Shown here: one piece after another, positions 1 to 13,500 of the stretch
How the letters are laid out: each line of letters begins with the position of its first letter
Numbering within the stretch: the stretch's first letter is position 1
Origin: Nematostella vectensis
Taxonomy: Eukaryota; Cnidaria; Anthozoa; Actiniaria; Edwardsiidae
Assembly (NCBI RefSeq): GCF_932526225.1
Contig: NC_064036.1
Coordinates: 16,516,953 to 16,576,952 of the forward strand
Reading direction: 5' to 3'
Length of the DNA: 60,000 nt
Made by a program: the position numbers and the translations under genes
The notes under the pieces: generated by a model
What the model saw: the letters and a program-made list of their open reading frames with translations, nothing else
Told to the model about the DNA's origin: nothing
The model's database searches: none

Positions 1-3000
1 ACCCACTCCCCTGGACCGGAAGTAGACGGCTCCTCCAGGCCTGCCCCGGGGGTATGCGGGTTGTAGGCCGGTGATACGGGCGGGAGGCCACCACCTGGGG
101 TCATGGGGTTCGCGTAGCCGGCGGGGGATGGCGACTGCGTGTAGGGGGAGTAGGTAGGCTCTGAGCCGTACATGGCCGGGCCGGGAGTATTAGGGGTATA
201 AGGGCCACCATAGCCTCCGGGTGTGGCCGGGTTAGGGGTGTTCGGGGCGTAGCCCTGTGGAGAATCAGATAAAGAGCACATGAGCACTAACATGAACAAG
301 GGGCAAAAAATCAGCCCGCCCAGGAAAGTATCATTCAGAAAAATATAGAGAATTAAAGTTTGAAAGCGTGCATGCGTTGAAACAATTGATTAAGTAGTAA
401 AAACTAGGCAACCTAACGGCAAGTGCCCGCTGGCATGTCAAAATGCCTTGGTTTGAACCTTGAAAATATAACACATCTAACGGCTATTGTTCTTGCTTCT
501 TTTGATTTGGTTTAACAAGCAATCTTCTATATGTTCTGCATGCATGCTTAGTACAAACAAGATCCTATGTGGATTAAGCTATGATAAAGCTTTGTGCCGC
601 TGGACGATGGGATTTTGTCTAGTTCTTTCATGGATAATTACTGAAGTAGACTGTGGAGAGCTTACAGCAGCAGGCGATGGAGTGGACGCATCAAAGCCGT
701 AGTCGAAGTCATCGTTACGCGCAGGCGTGTTAGGCAGAGTCGGGTCCCAGGCTCCACCGTGCAATGGAGTGCGTGAGGGATCGTGGGATGGCGTCATCGA
801 ACCTCCATAATGAGGAGTCCGGCTTCCTAGAAGTGTAAACAGAACAAATATTTCATCAGTCGGGGTGCGACTTCCCAGAAGTGTGAACAAAGTATTTTAT
901 CAGTGAGAAAAAAGAGCGGCTTCTTAAACGTATTAACCAAGAAACCCCCATAGCCTCTGTGTGAACACAACAAGAGTTTTATCAGTCAGGGGTGCGGCTT
1001 CCTACTTCTTCCTGGATCTCTAAATTCCCACCATCACAAAAAATGCGACACAAGTCAGTTAGAAGGGCATTATTGCAATCAAGGTCCATTCTAAACGATG
1101 GCTGTAAATGCTGCTAAAAAAAATTCCTATCGGAAGCGGAACTATCCGATATTTTACACAATTTACACAGGTTCTTGTATCGTTAGCCGTGTTTTTCCGT
1201 ATGGTTAGCCTGGTCCCATGTGAACGAAACCTAACAGTCTGAAGCAGTCGAAAATTAGACCGGTACTGTGCAAATGGGGCCTTCGAGATGAATATATTCG
1301 GCCATAGTGTATACACCACAAGGTCTGGGAAACAGCTTACCGTCATGTGTAGGGGTCTGGGAGCCATACATCGGCGTACGAGATGCGGCGTAGCTAGGAG
1401 TTTGAGAACCGGGCGTCTGCGAACCGTACATCGGGGTACGGCTATGCACCGAAGCGCCAACCTTTGCAGGACCGCTAGAGGGATGAAGGTAAAGGTTATC
1501 AGGAACACGCGAACTGTCACATCTCACACACAAAAATACGAAACCTTGGCTATTAACGTTAATAAGTATTTCGAGTAGACGTGAGAAGTGTCACAAGGTT
1601 GTAAACAAACTCTGACCGTCCAAATTTTCATTTTTGTTCAAAACAAAATTACAGAGCAACCTATATATGAAAACCGATTTTTGACAAGAGACCCAAAGAG
1701 GCCCATAGACACGATTTAACGAGCAAGGGAGCCATGAACTCCGATGTATCTAGCTGGCAGTGGCATATATATAATATCATATCGGACCTTTCAGTAGAGC
1801 AATGGGATTCCCTGGTCACAGGCGTGATAGGGGGATTACCTAGCTACAGGCCTGAGAGGGGGATTCCCTAGTTACAGGCCTGAGAGGGGGATTCCCTGGT
1901 TACAGGCCTGAGAGGAGGATTCCCTAGTTAAAGGCCTGAGGGGTATTCCCCAGTTACAGGCCTGAGAGGGGGATTCCCCAGTTACAGGCCTGAGGGGGAT
2001 TCCCCAGTTACAGACCCGAGAGGGGAATTTCCCAGTTACAGGCCTGAGAGGGGGATTCCCCAGTTACAGGCCTGAGGGGGGGATTCCCTAGTTACAGGCC
2101 TGAGAGGGGGATTCCCCAGTCACAGGCCTGAGAGGGGGATTCCCTAGTCACAGGCCTGAGAGGGGATTCCCCAGTTACAGGCCCGAGAGGGGGATTCCCC
2201 AGTTACAGGCCTGAGAGGGGGATTCCCCAGTCACAGGCCTGAGAGGGGGATTCCCTAGTCACAGGCCTGAGAGGGGGATTCCCTAGTTACAGGCCTGAGT
2301 GGGGGATTTCCCAGTTACAGGCCTGAGTGGGGGATTTCCCAGTTACAGGCCTGAGGGGGGGATTCCCCAGTTACAGGCCTGAGAGGGGGATTCCCCAGTT
2401 ACAGGCCTGAGAGGGGGATTCCCCAGTTACAGGCCTGAGAGGGGGATTCCTCAGTCATAGGCACACACTAGTGATCCATTAAGAAAGAGAGTAGGAGGCC
2501 TGAGAGGCTTCACCGTACCTGACATGCGCTAAGCGACTCCTATCCACAGAGATAGTCTTGCAGTTACTATGAAGCTCTACCCTGGCGGTGGTCTCTGTCG
2601 CGTCTTTGACGATTCCAATGTAACCTAATATGAAAACAAATTACCATACTCTACCAATTACCAGCGTTGAAGACTCGATAGAAACAAGGGGTGCATTGTA
2701 CGAGAGAAAGCCAACTGTTGGTGCTGTTGCAGTTCAGGGTGGTGCGATCAAGGTTTTTTTTTTTCAAGTGTTTTTGTAAGCCCAGTCATTATTGTTGGTT
2801 GCTGAAAAAGTGGCCATTGTTTGCTCATCAATGTATGACAAGTATCATATAGTGTTTACAGGCAAAAAAATACACAAAAGGCCCAAAAAGTTGTGTTTGT
2901 AAACCAGAAGAATAAATAAAATACACCAAAAACTGGTATATGACTCTGCCAAATTTTCGTCTTTAGTAAAACTTCTTCAGGGCAGACTCAAAATCTGCCC

Positions 3001-6000
3001 TGAAAATTTGGCAGAGTAGAATACCAGTTTTTGGTGTATTGTGTTTACAGGCAAGTTATTCGGTGCAGTTTGTTTGTGTACCTACTAGACGACCACTGTT
3101 ACCTTTGTAGGGCCCTTGGCAGATTCTAACGGTCTGCATAATAAGCGAAGTATCTCGGCCCCCTCTTCCTCGACCACGCCCTACGGCTCTAGGGGACTGG
3201 CCCCCTCCACGCACATTACCACCACCACCTGTAAATAAACAAGAACAAGTTGATGCAAGGAGGAACTATTAGTATTAGTGAATGATACAAAGGATTTTCA
3301 CTTACCACCATCCCTAGCAGGACTTGAAATTCTTGGTGAAGCTGGAGCGAATGTCCCAAACCCACCAAATCCTGTTGTTGCATTCTAGAAGAAAATGGAA
3401 ACTTTCTAATGTCAAAATTACCACATGGTCCTTGCATCATGACAATCTCATATATTGTTTCTTCTTCTTATCTCCAGTACAGTAGCTTGCATAGAATCAA
3501 TAAGACAGGTGCTATTGGAAACTGTAAATGGTACCTGTTCAAGCCCAACAGAATTAAGTCATAAAACATTTTTTATGAGTTTTTTCATGAAAACTGTGTG
3601 TTTTGTTAAGGAGAGCAGGTCACATCTGCTAGAGAATTCCTCAAACAAATCCGGAGGTTTTAATAGCCTGACCCGTGTGCCTATAGAATCATTGAATAAC
3701 TTTTCATGACTTCACTGTGGATAAGACTACCCTTCCTACAAGACTCCAGGCCCAGCACATAACAAAATGTACCTTTCCTCCGCCAGCTAAGACCACGTGC
3801 CTTGTCTTGCAAACAATAATACCGCTGTTCTCAATAACCATCTTGGAGTAGAGGAAAGCGAAGCTTCGATACAGGTGCTTGATTTCGCCCTGAAGACCCT
3901 GAAGGGATAAAAACTTCTAGCTAAGAGTGTAGGTTAATCAAGGAAGCTTCATGGTAAGCATGGACCTTAGCAGCAAGACCCTGGTAAACCTAGCTAGAGT
4001 ATAGCTTGATAGAGTATACAAATTTAGTTGACAATAATGAACTTATTTGTGTGTGTGTTATGACGCATAAAGTAAAGTACAGCCAGAAATGAACTACAAC
4101 TAAAAACAAAAGTGAAAAACACTCTGATGTGCTACTGTGTCTTGGAACTATATTCTAATTCTAAGTCTTACCAAATGCGGCCCATCAACAACTCTTACAA
4201 TATCCTTCACTTGTATTGTATTCTGAGGAATAGTTTAAAACAAAATCTAGATTAGCGGACTATTTATACCCTACTGTAAATGGTCCACAGGATGCATTTA
4301 CACTACATTTGAGGAAAAGTGAAAACCTGAACCATGATAAAAGTGATGACAGAGATGGTGGCAATAGTGATGATAGATAGTAGAGTGGTGATAGATGGTA
4401 GAGTGGTGATAGATGGTAGAGTGGTGATAGATGGTAGTGAGAGTGATGATAGATGGTAGTGAGAGTGATGGTAGATGGTAGTGAGAGTGATGGTAGATGG
4501 TAGTGAGAGTGGTGATAGATGGTAGAGTTATGATAGATGGTAGAGTGGTGATAGATGGTAGAGTGGTGATAGATGGTAGTGAGAGTGATGGTAGATGGTA
4601 GTGAGAGTGATGATAGATGGTAGAGTGGTGATAGATGGTAGAGAGAATAATGATAGATGGTAGTGAGAGTGGTGATAGATGGTAGAGTTATGATAGGAGG
4701 TAGAGAAAATGATGATAAATTGTAGAGTGGTGATAGATGGTAGTGATAATGATGATAGATGGTAGTAAAAGCGATCATTGATGGTGGTGAGAGTTCCACC
4801 AAATAGATGTACCTGTTCAGCATCGAGGGCGACTGCACTTCTGTTTTCTCTCCTCTTGGTCACTGCCTGGTGCTTCACTTGGATCACTTTGCCGTGCTGG
4901 TTGAGGATCATGAAGGTGTCCCGATCCAATCGGATTATCACACCCACTGTCTGGGGACTACCCAAGAATCAAACAGAAAATAAAGATCAATTATAAAAAA
5001 TGTATACTATACTCAAATATTTTTATTTTAACACTACAGGCACCAGAAAAAAAAACACAAGTATTGTGTAAAGGGACATCCAAGACTAATCTTTGTAATC
5101 AGAAATCAGCGTTGTATGTAGTTAGAGAGTGTTAAGGAGGCAGGAAAATAGATCAAGTGTTGGGGAGGCAGGAAGATTGATCAAGTGATAAGAAGGCATG
5201 AAGATATATCAAGTGTTAAGGAGGCAGGAAGACATGCTCGAGGATCCAGCGTACCTTGCGGGCGCTCCCAAAGGTCACTACCACAAAAGAGCCGCTGGAA
5301 AAGTTTCCTAGTAGATAGATAGATAGTTTATTGTACCACTTGCAGATTAATCTGAAATATGGGTGTCTGCGCACACGGAATATAAATACTAACTTACATA
5401 AAATACAAATAATTACATGACTTGGAGAAATTCCACAAATTTAACAGTGACAAAGTCCGCCAGCCTGTTAGTTCTGGGGGCGTGACACGTCGGAAGCTTA
5501 AGCCAATTAAAAACTGACAGCCTATGGAATCAAAATTATTCTGACGGAATTAAATACAGTTTCTTTCTTCAAGATCCTAAAATGGAACTTCAGAAAACAG
5601 TACACACGTTGTCTTATTGTTATTTTCATGCTGCAGCCTGGCTCTACAGCAGGCAAATTTTCCCTTGTAAGTTTACTTAAACTCAAGAAAGAATTTGTCT
5701 CAAATATAGATCTGATCTCCAAGCGCTTGGAGCTTGTTCGTTTGCAGTTGGACGGTCGACTTCAGCGGGTGAACGACCACAACAACAGGGTTCCCACAGG
5801 AACATCTGAGTCACCAATTTTGCGAGCTTCTTTGAAAAGAAGTGACAAGATTTGAAATACCAGGCTTTCACTGAAACCTGTCGGTAGCTGAGCAAAAACA
5901 TTGCCTTTCCCACTAAATATGACTGTATCACAAGCAGTTGTCCTGGCTTCAGAGTTTCTCTTATCGTACAAAACTAAGTAACTTGATCTATCAAACAGGC

Positions 6001-9000
6001 AAAGCATTTGTCAGTGACACGAGGGTTGTTAATTAGGAATTACAAGTAAACACTGCTGTGCTGTGATTGGACCTTTTTTCTTACACCTTAAAAAAGGCCC
6101 AATCACAGCAAAGCAACTCCCAGCGTTTTGGAACTCAAAGTTGTTATAAACTATTCCAGCAGCTCTTCTGCGGTAGTGACCTCTGGGAGCGCCCGCAAAG
6201 TACGCTGGATCCTCGAGCATGGCAGGAAGGTAGATCATGTGTTGGGGAGGCAAGAAGAAAGATCAAGTGTTGGGGAGGCAGGAAGATAGATCAAGTGTTA
6301 AGGAGGCAGGAAGATAGATCAAGTGTTAAGGAGGCAGGAAGATAGATCAGTGTTAAGGAGGCAGGAAGATAGATCAAGTGTTGGGGAGGCAGGAAGATAG
6401 ATCAAGTGTTGGGGAGGCAGGAAGATAGATCAAGTGTTGGGGAGGCAGGAAGATAGATCAAGTGTTGGGGAGGCAGGAAGATAGATCAAGTGTTAAGGAG
6501 GCAGGAAGATAGATCAAGTGTTAAGGAGGCAGGAAGATAGATCAAGTGTTGAGGAGGCAGGAAGATAGATCAAGTGTTAAGGAGGCAGGAAGATAGATCA
6601 AGTGTTAAGGAGGCAGGAAGATAGATCAAGTGTTAAGGAGGCAGGAAGAAAGATCAAGTGTTGAGGGAGGCAGGAAGAAAGATCAAGTGTTGAGGAGGCA
6701 GGAAGATAGATCAAGTGTTAAGGAGGCAGGAAGATAGATCAAGTGTTGGGGAGGCAGGAAGATAGATCAAGTGTTAAGAAGGCAGAAAGAAAGATCAAGT
6801 GTTGAGCGAGGCAGGAAAATAGATCAGGTGTTGAGGAGGCATGAAGATATATTAAGTGTTGAGGAGGCAGGAAGATATATCAAGTGTTAAGGAGGCAGGA
6901 AGATAGATCAAGTGCTAAGGAGGCATGAAGATAGATCAAGTGTTAAAGTGGCAGAAAGATAGATCAAGTGTTGGGGAGGCAGGACGATAGATCAAGTGTT
7001 GGGGAGGCAGGAAGATAGATCAAGTGTTGAGGGAGGCAGGAAGATAGATCAAGTGTTGGGGAGGCAGGAAGATAGATCAAGTGTTGGGGAGGCAGGAAGA
7101 TAGATCAAGTGTTGGGGAGGCAGGAAGATAGATCAAGTGTTGAGGGAGGCAGGAAGATAGATCAAGTGTTGAGGAGGCAGGAAGATAGATCAAGTGTTAA
7201 GGAGGCAGGAAGATAGATCAAGTGTTAAGGAGGCAGGAAGATAGATCAAGTGTTAAGGAGGCAGGAAGAAAGATCAAGTGTTGAGGGAGGCAGGAAGAAA
7301 GATCAAGTGTTGAGGAGGCAGGAAGATAGATCAAGTGTTAAGGAGGCAGGAAGATAGATCAAGTGTTGGGGAGGCAGGAAGATAGATCAAGTGTTAAGAA
7401 GGCAGAAAGAAAGATCAAGTGTTGAGCGAGGCAGGAAAATAGATCAGGTGTTGAGGAGGCATGAAGATATATTAAGTGTTAAGGAGGCAGGAAGATATAT
7501 CAGTGTTAAGGAGGCAGGAAGATATATCAGTGTTAAGAAGGCAGGAAGATAGATCAAGTGTTGGGGAGGCAGGAAGATAGATCAAGTGTTGAGGAGGCAG
7601 GAAGATAGATCAAGTGTTGGGGAGGCAGGAAGATAGATCAAGTGTTGAGGAGGCAGGAAGATAGATCAAGTGTTGGGGAGGCAGGAAGATAGATCAAGTG
7701 TTAAGGAGGCAGGAAGATGGATCAAGTGTTAAGGTGGCAGGAAGATAGATCAAGTGTTAAGGAGGCAGGAAGATGGATCAAGTGTTAAGGTGGCAGGAAG
7801 ATAGATCAAGTGTTAAGGAGGCAGGAAGATGGATCAAGTGTTGAGGAGGCAGGAAGATAGATCAAGTGTGCTTACTCCAGCTGGACCATGTCTCCAAACT
7901 GATGCTGACCCATAGAATCCACTCCACTACTGCGGTCTGAGCATAACTGAAGGTCTTTAGGGAGGACTTTGAGCTGGTAAATAAGAAAAGAAAAATATCA
8001 ATAAGAAACTATACCTCCAAAACTTCATACATATGGTATGAGCTGTTTGGATGGATTGAAATGACCACTGAAAGAAACATGTGAATGGATTTCTAGCGCC
8101 ATTATTAACATGCATCACATAAGTTAGGTAGATCCATGGTTACAGATTAACAAATGACAATAGCTTGACAAAGCTATACAACATCCTAATGTTAAGTGTG
8201 CACATTATTACATTTTCTAAGCTGACAAGTTGAGCAGCTTTGGTTACAAACCTCGTGCATGGTAAGATCAGAGAACAAGACGACGTGATCCTCCACTCTG
8301 ACTATCAGCCCAGTGTCTCCCTCATACCGTCCTCCGATCACCTTCACATGGTCACCCATCTTAAAGTGCTTGCCAAGCTCATGTGCTGGGAAATCTAGTG
8401 CATCCTGTAACACAAGTCATAAGCAATATAATGCGTCTCAGTCATTCAACAATCGACTGATTGCACCACAACTGATTGTATCTAGCTGTTTTTGTACCTG
8501 TCTGTCTACAATGAAACTATGTTGGTCTGAAATGTCTATCTGTCACTCTGCCCATCTGTCATTGTGCATGTCTTTTGCTCTTTTTTTTACGGTCATGGTG
8601 GTCAAGTCTGCCTTTCTATCTGTCTATCCATCTTGTCTGCTTCTCTACAAGTCTGTCCATTGTTCTTCTGTCTGGCTCATTGTTCTACTGTCTGTCTGTC
8701 TGTCTGTCACTTTGTCAGTCATGTCTGCCTCTCAGTGTCTATTACCTTGAGATCTTCATGGTTTGGCATGATGGTGATCTTATCACCCTCTACACTGATG
8801 ATTTTCCCTCTCAAGTTTTTCAACTCTCCCTCAATGACCTCCACAGCATCACCCACAGCAAATGTATGTTGGACTTCATCACTGTCTTTGGAAGATTTTA
8901 CAGGTACTACATCAAGTCAAGGGAAAGTAACAGCATGTTTCAGGACAACTAAAAAAATTGTATTCCACAGCCCTTGTTTTTGAAAATAATTTCAATGAAG

Positions 9001-10513
9001 AAAACAGAACCAAAAATGATGTTAATGAATATTACTCTATGGAAAAGATAAATATTTAAGTAATAATAGAGGATACATTCAAGTTCCACGTCTTCTGGTG
9101 CAGCCTCGAACCTCTCCAGCTCTTGCAATGTTGGTTTGATTCCTTCAGTGACCTGTCATAATGAAAAAAAAAAATGAATTGAGCTTAGTTACACAGTATA
9201 TAAATCGTGAATACTTTTTATAGAGTAAAGTCAATACTTACAATGGCTGACATAGCAAGCGCCTTGTACAGGAATCCCCCTCTATAGCGACCTCCTTCAA
9301 ACAACATGAAGTCCCCGTCTTGGCTGATATCCCCGCCTACTGACCTGATGAAAGCAAAACAAGAAAGTTCCAGGAATGTTTCAAAGACTGCTTAAGTTAC
9401 GGCGCAGTAATTCTTGGTACTGCCTTGGATCTGAGGTGTGTAAATGGGGAGAGATTTAGTGCTAAAGACTAAAAATTCAATGGTAACACTTGATAATTCT
9501 TTGATGTCCTCTGAAGTCTTTGAAACAATATTGATTACTTTCCAAAAAACTGAATGAGATACAGTACCAAAGAATAAGAAAGTAAGGATCTGGGACAATG
9601 TATAGTGTGCTTAGTGTGTTTCACTGGGTTTCACTGACAGAATGTTGAAGCAATATACCTCACTGAATCAGCATCAAACAGCTTTTGTGGTGGTTTTCTC
9701 TTGCGTTTTCTTTTTTCTGGGTCCTGTAAGGATGATGAAACATCATCAGTTAACCTGAGTTTTTTTAATCTATACCCAAACATTTATAATAACATATATA
9801 AATAGCCTGGGTCCTTACCTCAGCACTTTTTGGGATTCCCCTTGTCCTTGTGTAGTCAATTCTTGGGATCATCTTCAATGTGACCTGTAAAAGCATGCCA
9901 GAGCATCGGACAACAGTGGATCACCATGACATCCAAGAAAATGGTTTAAAGCCCCCTCTATACCAAACGAAAATAAAACAGTATTATCTAATACTAAACA
10001 AAATTTGAAATACATACTTGATTCCTTGCTGTGTTGACATAGTCCACCTGGAACAATTACATAAAAAATAAGGTAGAGGATTTTGAATTTGTACATTGTT
10101 AACTCCCACTAACTCCGACTAAACTCCCTATAGACCAAATTTAAGTAGTCTTTCCATCTCCTTGAGGGTCTGAGTTAACAGGCTCTGTAATTGGGTATGT
10201 GATACACTAATTCAAGGCTGTTGTTATAAGGCATTCATGGGTTTCACACATCAGATCGCAGCACATGGGTCTCCTACCTGAGCGAGGTCATCCTTGTAGA
10301 TGCCTCTCTTAAGCCGCACCCACTGCTTGGGCTTCACAGTGACTACCTCCTTTACCACCTTCAGTACATCTGTCATCTCTGTGATTGGCACCATCTTCTG
10401 CTGCCATTTGCCAAGTCGCAGGGTACCAAACCCTTCTATTGCCTGGAGGCAAGGGAGGAAGTAGAGGTAATTAATGCTGTAGTCATCATCATCATCATCA
10501 CCATCATCATCAC

Positions 10514-10546
<33 letters not shown>

Positions 10547-13500
10547 CCTCTTCCCTCTACCTGTCATCATCATTAAAGCTGCATCTTTCTCAGAGATAAT
10601 GAAGGCTTTTAAATTTATTAGGATCACCATCAACACCACCTTTGTCATAATTATCAATCACCTTAATCTTTGTTACCATCATCAACATCATCATCACCAT
10701 CATCCTTATATTTCTCTTCATCATATCATCATTTTCATCTCCTTGACCCTGCACATCACCTTCCTTTGACACTTTTCATCCTACTACTCTTCATCATATA
10801 TATATACAATATATATGACGAAGAGTATATATTATATAGTATGTATATTCTTCATGAACACAACTTTTCTTATGACAAGCACAACCATTTGTACCTGTTT
10901 GACATGAGTCTGCTTGAATGCTTCTATATAGATATAACCCTTCAGACCTTCTACAGCAATGGCAGACTTGATCTGGAGTGGCTGAAAGTAATCGAAAAAG
11001 TACATATTGAGTCATGTTTACAATGCAAAGTGTCAAACACACTATTAACAACAGTAGTCAAATGCAAGCTCCTTTTGGTTAAGTTGGTAACCTTCTTTTA
11101 TAAAATCCAGTAAGCAGAAGGTGCATCACATTAATTTAGCTATTTTCATAAAAATGTTGAAATTCCAGACTTTTAGGGAAATAAGGCCCTCCCTTTAATC
11201 CTGTATCAGAAATTGAGGCCCTCCCCTCAAAAAAATTGCAGCCCTCCCCCTATTAAATAGTGACCCTTCCCTAAACCCTTCTCTAATTAAATAATGACCT
11301 CATCTGTGAATTGTTGTGCCAGCGCCTTTCTCATCAAGCCAATAACAGTTGCTTTCTCTTCTCCAATCTAATGATAAAGTAAATGTCAAATATTGTCTTA
11401 TTTGAGACAGGGAAAACAACTATGTCTCTCCCTACCTTGCATTTTATTGTCCACAAGTTTGGATCCCTACAAAGATGAACATCAAACTTAGCAACAAATA
11501 AGTTAATGGCTCCAGTTATTGCTCATACAAGCGCATGATTATTATGAACAAACTATTATGTATTACTTACTTGACTCCTGGGAGCAAAGATTGCTGCTGG
11601 ACCTCAGGCTGCAGTTCATTGGCACTGTAGTACCTGAAGCACAAAATGGAGGAAAAAGGTGAGCAGTGACTTCCTGAGATATATGAAAATCCCTGGTCTA
11701 TGGTACAGTAATGTAAAAGGTATAGTCAATAGGTTAAATGGCATATATGATCTAAGATACCACAAACCTTCAAGTTTCTATAAATGATGCGAGTGACATT
11801 TATATTTTCTATAAAATATTGAGTATTAGCCTTCATTTCAAAAGCTACATCAAATTGGTTAAAACAAAAGCACAACCACAGCAGTTTATTTTGTCACGCA
11901 CGGCAAAATACTAGCTATGACTTTTAAAACTTGAAATACTTTACTCAATGTATTTCTAAAATAAAAGAAATATTTTGAATTGCATCAGGTATATTGCCCT
12001 ACCTGTCATTGGTCTCTGCATACTTCTTTCTGTAATACTCCTCAATCTCATCATCCTTTCGCTCCCTGTAAAATTCAAAGTCATCAGACCATGGGTAACT
12101 GTGAAACACATAAGCATGAACTTTGACTCAATATGAAATAAAATGAAATTTTTAGTGTTTGTATAGCAAAAGACATAGTCCAATGCACGTCATATGATAA
12201 TGAATTTAGTTGTACAGATACTGAATGCTCTACAAGTGTGAGTGAGTATGTACATAGGCACAGTCGCACAAGATGGTGCCACAGGCCATTAGCATATTTG
12301 TTACACCCCCTATACAGCTCATAAAAATGGTATTACAGACAACTCTCCATCCTTGTCAGAGAAGATGGACAATACAGTCCCCAATAAAGAGAACCACAGT
12401 AGGCTATTATACCTCTGAAAATAAAGTTAGTTAACCTGACTCATGACTGTTGCTTGTGAAGGGAATTAGTTATAATGATTTACCTTAGCATCTGCTGTAA
12501 TCGCCGGGCTCCCTAAACAAACATTATCACCATCAGTTAAACAGAATACAAATAACTCAATACTACATAGCACTTACCGACACGTCATCCTCTACTCTAT
12601 CCTCGGCAGTTCCTGCTGACAGAACAAAGACTTCCTGCTCAGGAAAATATTTTGGATTTTTGATATGTTTTATTCCTTTTCTTTCATTGAAATATGCAGA
12701 GCTAGCTTGCTTGACAATATTGTTATGAACATAATATACTGATTTAGGCACTGCCTTAAAGTGGAAGTCCACACCAGGGCCGTAGCAGGGGGTGGGTCAC
12801 AGGGCCGTAGCAGGGGGTGGGGCACGTGCTCCCCCAATATTTTCAAAAATTATAAGAAAAATGACCAGTACGGGCAAGCTGCGTCCCCCCAATATTTTCT
12901 TAATGTTTCTGTACTGTGCCCCCCCTAATATTTTGAGGCCTGCTGTGGCCTGGCATACCAAAACTTTGCTTTTTTATATTCCATAATTTTTTATATTCCA
13001 TAATTTTTCTATAATCATATATATATCATTTTCTTTGGGTTTTATAGCCTACGAAACATGAATCTTGAAAGTTGGATCAACTCCACTTTATTACTCAGCC
13101 ACTAAATCCAGACCATTTAAAAATACTTAAACATTTGCAGTAATAGTGAATTGATAAGGCATCTACACTCTATTCTTTCAAAGGGACTGTGTGAAGTACC
13201 TGTATCAATCAAGTCATTATAGCCTTTTTCTGCTTCCTCATCATCCTCATACTCATCATCAACATCTGCAAGAAAAACACAGCTTAGCAGAGGAGCAAAA
13301 ATATCTCACACAGTTCAATAAAACTAAAAACATTACACAGCACAGACAGTTAAGTGTACAAGAACAAGACATTACAAAACACTGACAGTTAGGTGTACAA
13401 GAACAAGACATTATAAAACACTGACAGTTAGGTACAAAAACAAGATATTACACAACACAAACAGTTGGGAACAGGAACAACACATTACACAACACTGACA

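Noticed and set aside
4260-4965. Minus-strand frames with repeated His-Tyr-His-Leu-Ser
   Set aside because: Read-through of the GATGGTAG tandem repeat. Only 4813-4957 is a real SPT5 exon.
6222-7869. CRISPR-like regular array
   Set aside because: Units are contiguous with no unique spacers, and the host is an intron-bearing animal gene. It is a minisatellite.
8313-8983. Plus-strand Cys/Leu/Val-rich frames
   Set aside because: Antisense of SPT5 exons 8252-8404 and 8746-8906 and a TCTG-rich intron.
10436-10772. Met/Asp-rich minus-strand frames
   Set aside because: Produced by the ATC microsatellite and neighbouring AT-rich intron sequence.
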